Shown here: piece after piece, positions 63,573-64,000 of the stretch
How positions within the stretch are numbered: the first letter of the stretch is position 1
Layout: the number at the start of each line of letters is the position of its first letter
Origin: Neoarius graeffei
Lineage: Eukaryota; Chordata; Actinopteri; Siluriformes; Ariidae
DNA length: 64,000 nucleotides
NCBI RefSeq assembly: GCF_027579695.1
Contig: NC_083575.1
Location: 66,749,154-66,813,153 of the forward strand
Reading direction: 5' to 3'
The notes under the pieces: model-generated
The model's input: the letters and a program-made list of their open reading frames with translations, nothing else
What the model was told of the DNA's origin: nothing
Databases searched by the model: none
Translations under genes and position numbers: made by a program

Positions 63573-64000
63573 AGCTATCATGTTAAAAGCTAGCATGCCA
63601 ACATGCTAACAACTACCATGCTAACAGTTAGCATACTAACATGCTAACAGTTAGCATACTAACAGCATACTAACATGCTAAAAGCTAGCATGTTAACATG
63701 TTAATGCTAACATGCTAATAGATAACATGCTAATAGAGAACATGCTAACAGCTAGCTTTCTAACATGCTAATGATTAACATGCTATTTGTTAAAATTCTA
63801 ACACTTTAAGGCTAATATGCTGGCAGCTATCATGCTAACAGCTAACAGGCTAACATTGCTAATGGCTAGTATGTTAACTTCTAACATGCTAACACGCTGA
63901 GGGTGACATGCTAACAGTTAGCATGCTAACATGCTCAGGCAAACTCGCTAACAGCAAACATGCGAACTTTGCATGCTACCATGCTAATCCTAACATGTTA
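63573..64000. repeat. Degenerate CATGCTAACA tandem repeat
   Basis: Some forty variants of the 10-mer CATGCTAACA and GTTAGCATGCTAAC-like inverted forms run to the window edge and presumably continue beyond it. Low-complexity GCTAAC/GTTAGC sequence of this type is common in fish introns. Confidence 0.85.

Overview
The window reads as genomic DNA of a teleost fish. It carries part of one ordinary vertebrate gene with GT/AG introns, four copies of one Tc1/mariner family, at least eight hAT elements, two LTR retrotransposons with integrase placed before reverse transcriptase (a layout reported for the Gmr1 group of fish elements), L1-like and L2/Rex-like LINEs, and tRNA-derived SINEs. I see no rRNA, no free-standing tRNA gene, no CRISPR array and no bacterial operon. 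I could not fix the species from the sequence.

The only host gene is on the + strand from about 40.3 kb to the right edge: a PBLD (phenazine-biosynthesis-like domain, PhzF fold) gene. Seven coding exons splice in frame for about 229 codons, and the last exons lie beyond the window. Introns 2 (8.3 kb) and 4 (13.2 kb) are swollen by nested transposons; the other four are 80-280 bp.

1-3.7 kb: end of a Tc1 element, then a hAT relic holding an ISL2EU-like element, which holds a minisatellite bracketed by a perfect 36-bp inverted repeat. 3.7-30 kb: the RT domain of one minus-strand L2/Rex-like LINE survives as three collinear pieces (4.4-4.8, 16.0-16.3 and 27.9-28.2 kb). The first gap holds a minus-strand repeat unit with a small membrane-protein ORF. 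That unit was split by a CsRn1-type Ty3/gypsy element (tRNA-Trp primer site), whose 5' LTR was split by an L1-like LINE. The second gap begins with a solo LTR containing two hAT nests, one of which contains a nearly complete Gmr1-type element with LTRs about 98.7% identical. 28-34 kb: two Tc1 copies and L2-like LINE pieces, with a MITE. 34-38.5 kb: gene-free, with a possible solo LTR. 38.5-40.1 kb: Tc1.

41.6-48.7 kb (PBLD intron 2): a hAT containing a second hAT, which contains an RTE-like LINE, which contains another DNA element; then a decayed Tc1/mariner. 49.2-62.1 kb (PBLD intron 4): a tandem-unit repeat, a ZBED5-type hAT interrupted at a TTAA by an element carrying P2X7-like and THAP-like coding fragments, a second, older Gmr1-type element, and a mariner relic with two SINEs. 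Target-site duplications confirm most nesting steps, so the order of insertions can be read from the sequence. Almost every transposon ORF is broken; the best preserved are the CsRn1-type gag-pol, the younger Gmr1-type element and one Tc1 transposase.
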